A stretch of 64,000 nucleotides of DNA from Taeniopygia guttata. Its lineage: Eukaryota; Chordata; Aves; Passeriformes; Estrildidae. This document shows, piece after piece, positions 1 to 14,400 of the stretch; positions within the stretch are counted from its first letter, which is position 1; each line of letters starts with the position of its first letter. The position numbers were made by a program, and so were the translations under genes. Location: assembly GCF_048771995.1 (NCBI RefSeq), contig NC_133028.1:6445501-6509500 (forward strand). Direction: 5' to 3'. The notes beneath the pieces were generated by a model. It was not told the origin of the DNA. It did not search any database and saw nothing but the letters and a program-made list of their open reading frames with translations.

Positions 1-3000
1 GCCTTTGACAGGGATATTGATCTATAAAATGTTTCTTTTTTTCTCCCTTCTCTGCTTTTTTGATTCTCTTCCAAGCTCCCCTCTTCTGGTGCTTTCGGAG
101 GAACAAGGGCTTCTGGGAAGGATCATCTTGAAACACAACTTTGTCAGCTATGCCCTGAATTTTATTTCCACTCAGGAGGCCCGTTGCACAGTTCTGGCCA
201 TTTGGAGAGGAATTACATCCATTTCCAGCTCCTTAGACTCCTCCCAGCATGTATAAGGCCCTTTGTAAGAACAAGGACTTAGTACGCACATTATTGCAAG
301 GTTGCTTTGGATTCCCTCTCTCCTTACACAGATGTAAATGGAAGTGGATCTGGAAAAAACGTTTCACTTCCTGTGAAAGTCAATCCATCGAGTCAGGAAT
401 CCTCATAAAGAGAAATACTGCTCAAGGCAGGGATTTCTCTGAATAAACTAAGTGTCTAGGTGTTCAGGAGGTGGATTTCCTATTCAGTGGTGCACACTAG
501 TGGCTTTATAATGCAGCAGTGACGCAAAACACCTCTGCTAGCTTAAAAATACAAGGTTTAGGATCACTGGAACAGCAGTGCAGAGCAGCTGGACTAGTCC
601 ACTGTATCTGTCCCTTGCTGTACCAGTGGTGGGAGCTAATTTAGACCAGCTGTGGCTTCCTTGAGTTCATCACTGCTTGCCCCTCCATTTCAAGATGAAG
701 TGAGGAGAAAATGCACTGTTGTAACTCTTCAAGATGGGATTTTGTTTATTCCCCACTCTTCTTCAAAGGCAAAACAGTATAAAAAAATTATGCATGTTTC
801 TGACTGATATACGAAACAAGGGGGCTTAGGGGGTAAAGTTGGTTTTTGTTCAGCAGAAAACAGCAAGTTACTGGAGGGATGGCACTTCCAAACAACATAT
901 ATCCCACCTGTCTCTTTGACCTGGCACCCTGTCACAGCACAAGAGTGATGGATTAAAGCTTTTATACAGCTGGCTGCTGTTTCTGAGTGTCATTTTTCCA
1001 CTGAGGGCTCTATTTCCCCATTAGCAAATGTTTTTATTTCGGGCAGACTACAATGCCTTGTTTGTGTTTGTTTGGCAAGCCATGGGTTAGCCTGGTCAGA
1101 GGAAGGAGGAGACATGGCCCATCCCTTATGTGACTGTCTTTTAACAGCTCTGAAAGGCCACTGGCAGGCAGCAGTTCCTGCTGCTCCCACACTGCACTCC
1201 AGGCAGCCCATTACTGGGATAAACCAATATCACCTACTGAGCATTAGCTGACATATGGCTTTTGAGGGACAAAATCAGATAAGAAAGAGTTTAAATATTG
1301 AATTTACTTGCACAGGCTTTAACTTCTCTGTTTGCAAGGAGGAAGAACACAGAGGCTTATTCTGAAGTCAATCATTTCAAAATGCAGTCAATAAAAGCAG
1401 CATAAAAGAGCAGCTGGTAAGTACAACCATGTGTCAAATGAACCATTGTGTTTTCTAGGAATGAGGATGTAAGAAAGTCTGGTTATGGAACCACTCTCTT
1501 TCCTGGAATACTATACATCTAAAACAGCAGCTAAACAAAACACCTCTAAGATCAAGGGACATTTGCTTTTAAAGCCTAAAGGAATCACAGGCTTCCTTAA
1601 CTGAGGGACTCTTAAGGCCTGAATGAGCACTGAAAATGGTCTTTCAACTTCTCTTTGTCTCCTTTCTGATCTATTTTTATTTGCAGTTATTGGCAGAACT
1701 AAATCCTTCTTTCTACTAATTCTCAATTCATACTTTCACGTGGAATCAGCTTAACTGTTGTTTAAGACCCATGACAAACTGGCATTCACAAGTCTGGAAA
1801 TAGACATCCATATTTTTGTGCACATGTAAGTGCAAAGAGGGTAACAAGGATTTCAGCCTTAATATTCAAAGGAGTCCTTCAGGTGTTCAAATTTTGTGTC
1901 AGGGCTTACATTTTCCAGTAGCTTTTGATAAATGCTACCATGTTGCTGATCCTTCTTTCCATGCAGCCCCTCAGAGATGGCAGGTCAGCTCCCTAAAATT
2001 TTTGTGGGTTTTGGAGCCAAAAAGTAAGGAAGACATATCTCATCTATGATCTCTTACAACTCTTCAGATTGTTCTTTGTGGCTTTTATCCAGTGCATAAC
2101 TGTGGGTCTCAGATTCAGTCAAAGAGAGAAACAGAGAGTTTCTAGCCAGGCAGAAGCCTGGGAAAGAGTTGGAAAAGAATGTAAATAATTCTTTATCTCT
2201 CTTGCTGTTCACATTGTTTATAGTTAAGTTCTATCACTGTGTGTCAAGCACTCTGCACCAATGGTGTGGATGGTTTTCACTTCAGGACCAATGGAATTGG
2301 GCCTCACAAAGCTCTGTATAAAAAAGCAGTGTATTTTGAATAAATTGGAGTTTTACCCTCAGCAGCCTTCTGAGTCGGTCTTCTCATTCCCGTCCTGCCT
2401 CGACAGCGATGCAAAACCTTCAAGAAAGCTCAATGAAAAGATGAGCAGATCATCTCCATGCTGCAACCTGTTCATTGAATTCTCTGCACCTTCTCATTGC
2501 GAGATCAAGCCCGGGACCGAGGCCAGGGCTTCACACAGCCCTGCTGAGCCAGCTAGCTGGAGTCCCATCACTCAGAGCTGCACTGCTGCTGGAGGCAGGC
2601 TGTTGGCTTTTGAGGAGCAAATCCAACTCTTCCACCTCCTTGAAACCTGGAAGCAGCTGATCACACCAACCTGAGTTCCCTGAGCCATCTGCATCTAGCT
2701 GAGTTCCTCCTGAGAGAGAAAATACTGCAAATTCCTCGTGTGAAGAAAAGGGGAAGCCACTGTGGCCCCTCATGAAAATCAGTCATGAAAAAAGAGCTGG
2801 GAATTCATGAGTAGTGAGAGGGATTATACGCTGTCCCATTAAAATGTGTTCCTCTCCAGGGGAAAACACCCTGCATGCCACTGCTTTGTGCAGCTCACAT
2901 CCAGTAAGCCAGTTAAATTGCTTTGAGGGAGTGAAAGGAAATAATATCCCTCCTGAGGGGAGCAGGTGTCTACATCTTTCCTGTAGACACCAGAGTTTTG

Positions 3001-4289
3001 TCTTAAACTGCATATCCAAGTCAAATAATTTTCAATTTCCTTTGCAAAGGCAGGAAAGAGTCAGATGGAAGAATCACTCATTGCATGGAAATAACAAGAT
3101 TTGCACAGGTTGGTTGAGTTCCTTCCTCCATCCCCTTCTCCTTCCAGATCCTCCTGAAAAGAGCTAAAATAATAATCTCTTGAGAGTATCTGTTACTGAC
3201 AGTTCATTATACCACTTTGAATGGGATTCTTGCTTTCACTTTAAAACTGGAGATGGCTTTGCCACTCATGAAGGATTTTGTATTTGTTATAAAAACACAG
3301 TGTGGTGGGAATGTGTCATTTCAGTAGCAACCTACCTTTCACCAACACTACTGGTCCCTTTCATATTATAGCTAGAATCAGTCTCTGATTTTAAAAGACA
3401 GGAAAGTTTCTCAGAGTGCTTGGAAGCTCCCTCATGCTGAGCTGCTCTTCACTTCTGGCTTAGAAGATGGGTCAAAGAGTGTAATGGTACAGAATTATAT
3501 CTCACAGACTGATCTTCATGTTTCCAGGACTTGAGTTAATAAATCCGTGGAAAAGATTTTCATTAGCTGTTAATTTCTACTTTTATTGCCGGGAGAATAT
3601 TTTTCTGCTAATTTGCTGATGTTCAAAATGTTCAGAACTCTTCTTTCATAGATTTGCCAAAGTAATAAGTTACAAGCAGTTTCCAGTTTGTAATTGTAAA
3701 ATAGTTCTTTTGTTTCACTGGAGATACCAGTATTTTGTAGTCGAATTTTGTATGTTTGTACAAGATCTCATACAAGTATGCACAGAAGAAAATACTGTTG
3801 TATTATTTGCCTTTGAATGGAAATTTCCCATGAATATAAATTAGACTACTCCACAAAAGTGAATACTGTACAAACACAATTATGCCACTGTGTTTCTTAC
3901 ATATTTTGGCAAATTAGTAGGATCTGGTTATCAAATTTATGATGTTCTGCTCCCATAATAAATAATATGCAAACCCATTAAAACTCTTCTCACATATCTT
4001 TAACTACAATAGACCAGCACATGTGCAAACATAATCTCCTTCCTAAAGCCAGATACTCGATATGAAACTTCAGGGTTTTCTATGTGGCCTGTTTGTAATA
4101 TTCTTGGAGCCTGAGGAGTGAAAATGATTGCTATATATTTGAAACCTATAAAATACTGCGTTAATTTTTCCAAAAGTCATATATGTTTTCCACTCATCAT
4201 ATTCATCTGAGTTTTCACTCAGTATCTCCCACCATTAGATCCAAGTCTTAACCTGCTAATTGACAGCAAAAAGCTGTCCCTTTATTTTT
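1..4289. other. Intergenic, no gene recognised
   Basis: Only short open frames with no family resemblance. The longest (2261-2674, plus) has no domain or splice context I can support. In human the flanking gene on this side of RNF212 is FGFRL1, but no FGFRL1 exon was seen. Confidence 0.6.
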
Positions 4290-4620
4290 AACTTGCCTGG
4301 AGAAAAGGAAGTTCAGGGGAGACTTTATGGTCTCCCTGTCAGGAGTTTGTAGCCAGGTGGGGATTGTTCTCTTCTCCCAGGTAACAAGGGACAGAATGAG
4401 AGGAAATGGCCTCAAGTTGTAGCAGGTGAAGTTTACCTTGGATATTAGGAAAATAAATTCACAGAAATGTTGGGCATTGGAACAGTCTCCTTAGGGAAGA
4501 GTCACCATCCCTGGAAGTGTCAAAGCATGTGGGTATGGCTTAATGGTGGTACTAGGCTGACATGTGGGCTTGATGACCTTAAAGGTCTTTTCGAACTTTA
4601 ACAACTCTATAATTCTATGA
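4290..4620 (+). mobile_element. CR1 LINE 3' fragment
   Basis: The segment runs from the CTGGAGAAAAGGA block through CAGGGGAGACTTTATGG, GAGAGGAAATGGCCTCAAGT and TCACCATCCCTGGAAGTGTC to the tail ATAATTCTATGA. This is the usual order of the CR1 3' end in sense direction. It is 5'-truncated with small gaps, so an old copy. Confidence 0.85.
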
Positions 4621-6521
4621 AAATTACAGGTAGACAAAATATTTTCTGCTAATATAATATCTTCCAGCTCCGGTCTCAACTCAGAAATGTCAGACCACTT
4701 CTACTCTGCTCTTCCCTTACATCTATCCCTTTGACAGACACTAGCAGGTAGGTTTCCTAGCACTCTTCAGCAATTAATCTTCAGACAATTTTATATCCTT
4801 TGTCTTCCCCATTAAAAAAAAAAATCCACCTTGACAGTGAAAAAAATAGGGGATAGAAAGGTTAAATGGTTTGCTCATGGTTGCACTGGAGCTCTACTGA
4901 AAGCCACCCTTTCCTTGGGCAATAGATACCAAAGTTTTTGCAAATATCCATGAATCCAACCCCCAACCCAAGAGCAGTGCTGCTCCTCCTGCCAGCAGCA
5001 CCACCTCCCACTGCAAAAAAAGCAAATTGCAGTTTGAGTAAGAGCTGGTATTTGTCACCTCTGCCTTTGCTGTGCAGTGGAGAATGCAGCACCTGGGCTT
5101 CCAAACTCCCCTCTCCCTCTCACCCACAATCATTTGTGAATTATCATTTGTGCAAATGTTTTCACCCTGTTCCCTTTCTGAAAGCTCAGAGAAGAGGTGT
5201 CACTGCTACTGCAACCATCCAGCAACTGTTTACTAAATAATCCTTCACTGCATCCCACTGACTGTTTCCTTTGGAGGGAAACAAACATTCTTGCAAACAC
5301 AGCAGATGACATATGGAATTATAAAACAGCCTTTTGGGTAAATGAAGGATCTCCTTTATTCTCAAAAACATCCAGATTTACAAGTCTAATGTGGAGTGCT
5401 GTACTACGCCAGATACATTTGGAAACCATCCCAGCTATCACTTTGAAACTCTGCCTATTTAAAAGTTTTGGCAACTTTAATCACAGCCACAAAAGCTTCA
5501 GCAAAATTGCTGTTTTAATGAGGCCACTTCTGCCAGGAAGCGACAAAGCAACTGATGCCATCTGTTTGCATCTACCCACATTTAATCTATTAATGTGAGC
5601 CAAACTTACAGTCATCAGTATTGTTTTACTGGGATCATTATCTGGCCTAAAAATAAGCTATGGGTCTTATTCACTGCTGAAGTAACTGAAATCAGCATTC
5701 TTGCACCAGATATAAGTTCGATCCAATGCTTTTTTGGCCAGAAGAGAAACCAGGAATGGTTCAGCTCCATATGCCATGAATGCAAGTGAACCTTGGCTAA
5801 GCAGACAAATGCTTTCTTCACATATGCATTACAAGCTGAAAACTAACTACACTTGTGGGTCACAGTGTCTGAATCTCTGTGAACTTAAAATAGGTGGGAT
5901 AGAAACAAGTTAAAAGATGTTACTATGTTCCTGTGCTACTATCAAGTTTCTATTCAATGATCCAACATGAAGTAGCTAAATAAATCCAACTGGCTTCTTT
6001 TCTATGCATACCCTATGTCTCTCAGGATCCTTTTCCCCACTTATTTTATGCAGTTATAAAACCTTTAGACAATTGTAATGATAAAACATGGATATAGGCA
6101 TTAGTTCTTTTACTTCGGGGCAAAACTTAAAATTATTAATTGATTTGACATTCCAAAGAAAGCCACTGCAGAGAAATGTCAGCTTGCATTTCGTGATGTC
6201 TCTGTCTACACACTGAACAACTGGAGTAACCAGGGCTGAGAGTGAGCTGCAGGATCCTGGAGCAATTCTTGGGCTCTGATCCCGAGCCTGAGCTCCAGAT
6301 ACATCTCAGGTCCCATACAGGCAGCTCTGCTGGTATAAATTCCCACTTCCCACCTCCCTATTCCACCTTCCTCCCTTGGCCCTCATTTTCTAACCTCTGG
6401 GATGCTGTCACATGGATTGAAAGGAAATCAGAGCAAGATCCACCAAGATCCCTGCCCTGGTCAGAGCCAGGATTGTGGAGGTATGTTGAAGTACAGTTGA
6501 CCTGCAATCTAAAGTAATCTA

Positions 6522-6610
6522 AGATCATAGAATCCAATGTTTGGTTGGAAAAGACCCTTTAGATCACAGAGTCCAACTGTTAATCTAAGACATCTCTTCA
6601 CATCTTGTGC
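6522..6610 (-). mobile_element. CR1 LINE tail fragment
   Basis: ATCATAGAATCC...TTTGGTTGGAAAAGACC...GATCACAGAGTCCAAC is the reverse complement of the CR1 3' end. Similarity fades after about 90 bases, so the copy is short and degraded. Confidence 0.75.
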
Positions 6611-9502
6611 TTCAAAACCTCCTGAAGATCATGGAAGGCAAAGGTGGAGGTGTTCAGGTAGGGATGATGTGAGCTTGTGAGGAACAACAAGCACTGTTTG
6701 CCATGGCTGGCAACACACATCCTTCCTCTTGGGCTATTTTAACCTAAAAAGATGAATAATTTAATCTCATTTTTGATGGCATAAGATCATCCTCACACAA
6801 AAGGAGATGGACAGACAATATATACCTGTTGCTTAACAAAGGTTAACAAAAAACAGAGCTAAGGAGAGCAAAAAAAGAAAAGCTGTAGGCTGTTTAATAT
6901 CTTTAAGATCTGGAATAAAACATTTCTAGTGGATGGAGAAACTAATTTTCCTGGTTTCCAGCTTATTTCCCACACATAAGAAAAAATGTGTGGAATCACT
7001 ATTCTCCAACATTGTAAAACACAATTTACTATAAGCAAGATGTTAGTTTCCTTGGCTGAATACAGTCATTGTCCTGCAATAGGGATAATTCTTCCCAGTT
7101 CCTTGGGCCTCTCATAAATTTATTTCTTACTTGTTCAAAAAACCATTTATGATCACCTACATCCTCTGAGTTAATGGTACCATTTTTTTCTTGTTGTTTT
7201 CAGCTTATGTTATGATCTCTGAGACTATACTGGATTTAGGGATTTCAATTTGGTCTTTAGTGACTCATATATACCACAAATTTAATACATATCACTGGGC
7301 AAAGACTAAAAAAAAAAAAAGTGCAGCTGAGGCTGGCATTTCTGTAAAAGCCCAGAGTGCTGTAGTCCACTGGCAGGATAATCTGTCATGTCTAAGAATT
7401 ATTATATTCATAAGTCTATACCACACAAACTGAATCCTCTGATCTAAATTAAATTACTCTGGTTTCATGGCAGTGCTACTTATATTGCATTACAGTCCAT
7501 TATCCATGGCCTTGTTCTGGCCATAAGTGATGACAGATTCTAGTGCCTTACACAGTTATATTGGCCATTTATTTTCAGTGCTAGAACAATAGGCACAAAC
7601 AAGTCTCTTTTGTAAAGCTTTGGTACAGCTTGAGCCACATATTCTGCTTTTCAATCAAACTTTTTAAAGATATCAGTCTTCTTTTTTTAACACTACTTCT
7701 TTTATCTTGCATGCCTGTTTTTTAATCATTAAGATTTCACTAAGCTGTGACATGAGCAAACTTTTCCATCATCTTCTGCCCCCTTAATGCCAACATTCAC
7801 AATACTTCAATTATTTTAAATCACCAACTGTATTTCACATTTTATTTAATATATTAACATGTCATATTCTGACACTGCAGAACATTATAGGTTGGTCGGT
7901 TTCTCTTAAACAAACAAACAAACTGAAAACAAACTGAAAACTGCAGTTCTTGAACCCAGATTACCTAAGGCATCACTGGGATGGATGATCCCAAGGGCAT
8001 GAGCACTACAGCACTGTGAGAGAATCACTCCTGGCTCCTACACCAGCTGATAGGGAAAAAATGATGCAAATGAGCAGATTTAGGGTAAACTCCAGAGAAA
8101 ATTTATTCCTAACCTCCCAGGCCTAGGCATTTCATTGAGCTCTGGAAAAGAAATATAGCAAATAATTATGGAGAATGAGAAATGCAATTTTAATTTTTTT
8201 TTCAGATTCATATTATTTTCTTAGTGCAAGAAGAGGTATGTGATGGCTTGGACAGTGTGGTAGTGGGGTGTCAGCACCAGGGGCAAAGGAACATCATGCA
8301 GTAGTTGCATTTAGACAGGAGACTACTGATTCCCCTGTTTTGGATGTTGCTGTATGGGAATACCCAAATAAATCCTCTAAATACATTGACAAAACTTCTG
8401 CTGTCTAGCATTCATAAACACAGACTTATCTTCCAAACATAAAAGAGCGATAAACCACAATCTGTTTCATTTTAAATCAGCTATTTAATAACTGCTGTAA
8501 TGGTCCTTTTTTAGCTTTAAATGCAGACCACCATGCATATTTAGGAAGTTCTGGGGCATGAGTTGTGTCTCCAGAGCTGGTTCCTTGGGAGCTGCAACAA
8601 CCACACTCCAGCTGCCTCACCAGAAATGCAACTGCAGCAGCTCCAGAAGTTCACAGTAGCTGCATTAATTGTTACCAGCTGAGGACTTGAGCCTTTATCT
8701 CTTGTTTAGGCTCCAGAACCAAATTAGGGTTCAGCAGCATGAGTCTGCTCTAAACAAAGAGTTGATGGTTTTGGGTTCAGGGTTTGCTCATCCCAATGAG
8801 CCTGATCTTCCTCGTGCTGCAGTAGTGTGGAGCTCTGATGACAAAATGACATCCAATACCAGGAGAAATGCTGCTGTGGATATGGGAAATGGAGTAGCTA
8901 CCACATGGGTGCTACTGAAATGAAACTGGCCCCATGTGCCAGCTTCGCAAAAAAGAACACTTTGTTCCTGCCTGGCCTTGGCAAGCTTTTAACCCTGGCT
9001 AATTTAACATTAAAGCTACACTAGCTGTCTCAGATCCATATTGTTAAAGCCAGCTGGATATGCCAAAAACTACAAAGGGGAGCAAGCTTTTTGCCTACAC
9101 AAATAATACTGACTGTCACTTTGTATCAGGACTTAATCCCGTTAATGAGCTGCAGGCGGGGCAATTTCCCTGATTGAATATATTTTTCAGAGCCCATTCC
9201 CACTCACTGTACTGCTTGCTGATAGCCATAAGGTATGGACTGCAATCTGGACTCCACTCTCATTCAGCAGTTCATTATTCAGAGTGCCTTTTGCTTCCAC
9301 ATCCACTCAATCCTGTTATCTCTCCCACTGCCACAAGGAAATGCTGCTCCCATTCATTGCAGGCTTTCCAAGCTGTATTCAGATTTGCACCAGGCTGCAC
9401 GTTCATCTTTTGTGCTGTGTAAAGGATTCTGGGGAGGTTTCACCTGGTTTCACACTAGTTCTGCTCTGCTGTACTGGATATTGGAAATTTCACAGGATGT
9501 CG

Positions 9503-9541
9503 TTCATTCATTCATTCATTCATTCATTCATTCATTCATTC
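9503..9541. repeat. (TTCA)n microsatellite
   Basis: About nine and a half uninterrupted TTCA units; likely length-polymorphic. Confidence 0.97.
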
Positions 9542-9716
9542 AGCAATGAAAATTAAGTAAATTCCTTGATTATTCCACTTCAGATCCTAGAGCTTACATT
9601 GTGTTGCACAGAAACAGGCCCATGGATTGGAGAAGTTTAACACATGATTATATATAAAGATTAGTTCAGAAAACAGATTTCTATTAATAAAATCCCTACT
9701 TTTATTTTTCATTCGA

Positions 9717-10189
9717 TGCCTTGAGAAGGCTGACCTAGAACAGAGACTAGACAGAGTTAAAGAATAAAGTAATCTAAGTCTAATAAATCTAGGGATTTAT
9801 TGAAAGGCCTCAACGGATCCACCTTGGGCAGCACAAGAGCCCAGCCAGGGCTGCACCTCAGATGAACCTAAAATGGTCACAAAATAGATGACCAGTCATG
9901 GGGACTGTTACTTTTATAAATTCTGATCCATTAGAATATTGGAGTTAATTGTCCAATTACAGCTTTAGGTTATGAAGTCCCATCCTTCTTGTTTTTCTCT
10001 CTTCAGTCCACCATTGTTTATGCTCTTGGGCCTGAAATTTGGATAATTTGTCCTTGGTCCCCAGCTAGAGAAGGAATTGTTTGGTCTACCTATTCTGTGA
10101 AGAGAGCTTCCATTCCCTAATATGAATCTCAGAATTACACACTAAAGCAGTACAGAATCTGAAAAATATAAACGCTAAAACCTGAGGCA
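9717..10189. mobile_element. Endogenous retrovirus LTR fossil, apparently solo
   Basis: A block of about 473 bases begins TGCC and ends GGCA, the inverted TG...CA termini of an LTR. It contains CACCTTGGGCAGCACAAGAG and CCAATTACAGCTTTAGGTTA, which I recall from an LTR family common in passerines. No internal retroviral genes flank it, so it looks like a solo LTR. Matching target-site duplications were not evident, so either border may be off by a few bases. Family name and orientation were not determined. Confidence 0.55.
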
Positions 10190-11357
10190 CCAATTTATGT
10201 TTTTAATTTGATCCTACCATGTTTTCCTGGATGTAGAAGCAACAAGTTTTTCTTTGCCTCTGAAAACAAATGGTTGGATCCATTTCTCTGTTTGTGTTAC
10301 ATGAACATCCTTGGAAGAAAGTCCACCAGATAAGAAAATGACACCTCAGCTGCCTGGAAACTGGGAGAGTAGGTGTGTCTGTATTGATCCTGCCTGGGAT
10401 CCTGCAGCAGGCTGAATAGCTCTTTGCCCAAGTTTTGCTATGTGACATCCTGGCTCTTTTAGCTCCATTTGCTCTCCCATGAAGAAAGGGATAGGAGAGG
10501 AGGCAGCCAGGATATTTATTTACCTGTCCTCTGAGTAAGAATCTATTATTTCAGGCAAAACATTCTGGGTTTATGACATGATTTTTTTTTTTTTTTGGTT
10601 GACAAAGGAAAAATATGAAAAACCAACATACATTTTCCAATGGATATGAATGTTGAGAAAATCACCAACCTTAGAAAACTCACTTCTTTTCACTGCAAAC
10701 CAGTTCTCCTGCTGAAAACCCTCTGAAGACCAGCACTGGTTCTAGACATGGAGCCTTCACACACCTAACGTCCCAGATCACTACCACAAATAATTTGCTG
10801 CTTGTTTTTAAACCAGGTACTAGAGAAAAAGGGCTATTTTGGATTAAAGGGACAAAACACCACTTTGAGCACAGGAACTAATAAAAGGCTGGCCTCCAGC
10901 AGGCGACCATCTCATGCTTTGTTTGTTTTCACCTGAATTAGATTAGTGCTGCAGTGTGATTTCACCCTTATTAGACACTAGGAAGGCTACACAATGAAGC
11001 ACTAAGCTCAAGGAAAAGTTCAGAGAGAGTTCACAGCTAATTAGAGGTCTCAGGCTGCTCACAGCAAAGCAACCTTGATGGTGAACCTTGCATTTCTGAT
11101 ATGACTGAGCTGCACTGGCGTGGATTTTTACATGCCTGAACACTTTTGCATCCAGCTGGTGGTTTTCCCTCGCCGGTGAACTAATAAGGGCTGTTCCCTC
11201 CCCTCCCTGTTTGCACATAATGTTTACTGCAAAATCATGGAGGACTCTGTTAAAAAGATCAGAGTTACATGTCACGTAAATATTTATGTCAGAACAGCAT
11301 AACAAGGCATAACTGGGACCCCAAGAATGGATATATGTAGCTGCTATGTATTCACAC

Positions 11358-11400
11358 AGCAAATAGTACATATTTAGTTTAGCAAATAGTACATATTTAG
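11358..11400. repeat. Perfect 20-bp direct repeat
   Basis: Two identical copies of AGCAAATAGTACATATTTAG occur at 11358-11377 and 11381-11400, separated by TTT. This looks like a recent local duplication with a 23-bp period. Confidence 0.95.
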
Positions 11401-14400
11401 TATGGCTTTTTCTCGGTCTGACTTCTCTAAATAAATTGTAAAGTTAAAGTGAGTTGTATTTTTTGGTTTTGTTCTCTTAAAAAATAATTACTGTTAGACT
11501 AAATAATCAGAAGTCAAAGATACATTTGGTATTACCCAAGAAATACTGTCAGGTTTACAGAAAAGAATTCACACATAACCCATACTACTTGCTGAGGAAA
11601 ACCTTTGTATTTCTTGCCTTCCCAGTTATAATGATCTGATTGTGAGAAGTTTGGCAACACAGGAAACGTGTTGCAAAACACATGCATGTATCCCTTTTTT
11701 AAATCACCAAAACTCTGGATGTGGGCAAGAACTCTGAGTGTGGCTGGCAGCACTTCACCCCTCCCGGGCTCCCACAGAAATGTTTTCTCACCCCTCAGTA
11801 TAAAAGAGACTTGTTTCTCCATTTTAAAAGTGACTGCTGGCAGCAAAACTGTATCCAAGGCTCTCCTGCCCAAAGGCTTCCTAAAGAATAAAATTCCCAC
11901 TTTCTCAGATGGTTGGGCTCATGAGTTGCTTTGCCCTGCTTGGCTGTGTTTTTGGGCTGTGAGACCAGTGGCTCACAGGCTGTTTCTGTCTCTGCTGGAG
12001 TGAATTCACTGCTGGATGCCAGGCTCTGTCATGGCAAATCCTGCCCTGTGCCCACTGACCTGGCTTTACGCGTGGTGTGTTGATGTGTTCCTTCAGGATC
12101 TGCTTATCACTGCTTAAAATATGTAAGATATTTTTATTGTCTGAAGAGTCACAGTTTTCTGTCTTGGGGTATAAAGAATGTGGATTAAACACTTCATAGA
12201 ATTGGGGAACATATATAGCTAGTACACCAATATTTCATTTAATGTGACTATGCAGTATATGGCATATTCAAAAAGTTCAAAACTTTTGAACAGCAATTAA
12301 GTAAAATAAAACATATATTAGCATATCACAAGAAAGCTCTAAAGCACTCCATGCAAACTTCTGTGCTTTTTTTTCCTTACTCATAAGCTAATTAATTTTT
12401 TGGAAACAGGCTGCATTTATGAATTTTGGAAACTAAGTGAAGCACAGCAGGGATTCCAGTTTACTGCCTAGCAAAAACTGTGACTCTTTTAACAGTTCTG
12501 ACAGGCACAGCTGAGTCTTGCAAGAGCTATTCCCTTCCTTCAAACATTTTTTTTTGTCCCTTCAAACACTCTGTTGCCATATTAACAATCCATGTCGAAA
12601 ATTTGCACTTACCCCAACAGCATTATACTGTCAGGAGCTACTTTCTGATTTATATCTTTTTCAACTGATTCTCAAGGAACACTGCAGGCATGACCCATTG
12701 CAAACAACAGGAAGGTTTTCAATCTGTGTATGTTTTACACACAGTCTATGTCTATTTGTGACATTTCTTTTACAGCTTCTCTCTTTAGAGGTAATATTTG
12801 CAGCCCCATCATCAACAACCAAGGTAAGAGTTTTAAGGGAACAGTAGTTTGAAACAAAGATTGCCTCCACGAAAGAGGGCTTGAATGAGGCAATAAAATG
12901 TTTGCACACATGAAAAATACCTATGAAGTCACTCCTTGGTCTGAGCTACAGAGGCAGGATGCAGGGAACAGATTTCACTGCTGAAGTGTTACAATGATTA
13001 ATCACAGCCTGAAGGAAAGTCATTCTGAATGTTCTGCGAGGGGAACTGCAGGGCCACCACTATGCAAGGACTCCAAAGAGGCTCCCCTGTGCCAGCACAG
13101 AGGCGACTTTCTGTCCCCTCCACACCCTCCTACAAAGGCTGCCAGAAGCTGCCAATTTCAGCCCAGCAGAGACTCTGAACTCATGTAGTTCTTTTAGGAG
13201 GATGATGTTGTGCTACCCAGCATTTTGGGTATGGCACAGGTTGGGAGAACACCAATTAGGTTAAAGGGAAAATCCTTATTATGTATAAAAGCTTCTTTAT
13301 ATTTCTGCTACACATTTTCCACAAGAACCATTGAAAACCCTGACAAAATGATATATGAGCAAATAAAACTTGAGTTTATGGCATACAGACTCATTTTCTG
13401 ATTTTTTTCCCCTCAAAACTCAGTGTCAACTGTTTTCTTTGCCATTTTTCTCCAAACCCACTGTGCCAACCAAATGTCATTGATATGTGACTTTCCACAC
13501 AGATAGATGGTATTGCAATTTTTCAAAGTACTAGACTGAGGCTATTAAGCATATTGCTTTAAACTTGCACCAAAATCAGAGACTATGAAGGAAGCAGACA
13601 GTTGGCAGAACTAGCCTTTCCACCACATATGTCAGCAAGAACTATAGCTTGGGAAAATGATGATTTCTGGAACATAGCACTAATGTATTTACCGTATGCT
13701 GTGCTAGAAGCTTTTTACATTCATGCTAATAATGCAACTTGGTAATTTCACATAGGCAAACTAGAGGTCTATTTTTATTTTTTGTGCAAAGATTTAATGT
13801 ATGGGGCTGCAACATGGCTAGACTGTGTTATTTTTACCCACACACTACATAGACTCCACTGGTAAGCCGTGAAATGCTATCAGAAGAAACAGTAACTGCA
13901 CTACACTTGTGGAAAATGCAAGTCCTCTACATTATAAAGGTTATTTTCCTTCTTTCTTATTCATTTATTTCTTAGTTAGAAAAAATGCATAATTTCTAAA
14001 TGACCTGCCATTACTAGGAACTGTAGAGATTCTAATAGAAAGATAAATAAATACATAAAAAGCTAGAAATGCCCATTTCAGTGCTTACAATAAAAGAAAT
14101 GAGTAAAGCAAAGCAGGTCTGCATATCCATGCCAAGAATGATACCAGAACACAGAACAGTAGAAGTCTTGGCTAGGGGCATTTAAGCAACTCTCATTAAG
14201 GTATTCCAGTCTCTCTTTGCTTTAAACACCTTCTACTGCTAACATTGTATGGGCAACAGCAAAAAGGAGAACACACATGAACATCTGAGCACACACAAGG
14301 AGCAAGATTAGAAGGATGTAGTTTACATTAAAAACATTCCTTGATACTCCTGGCTGCTTTTGTTCTTCCTTCCTTTATCCTGCCCTCTATCTCCCAGCCA

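Larger units (their letters stand above)
4621..9716. other. Intergenic, no gene recognised
   Basis: AT-rich unique sequence with one CR1 tail, an AAAC-rich run near 7909-7940 and the TTCA microsatellite. No coding exon could be supported on either strand. Confidence 0.6.

Noticed and set aside
10943-11371. Minus-strand open frame of 142 codons
   Set aside because: No family resemblance or exon signals; treated as chance.
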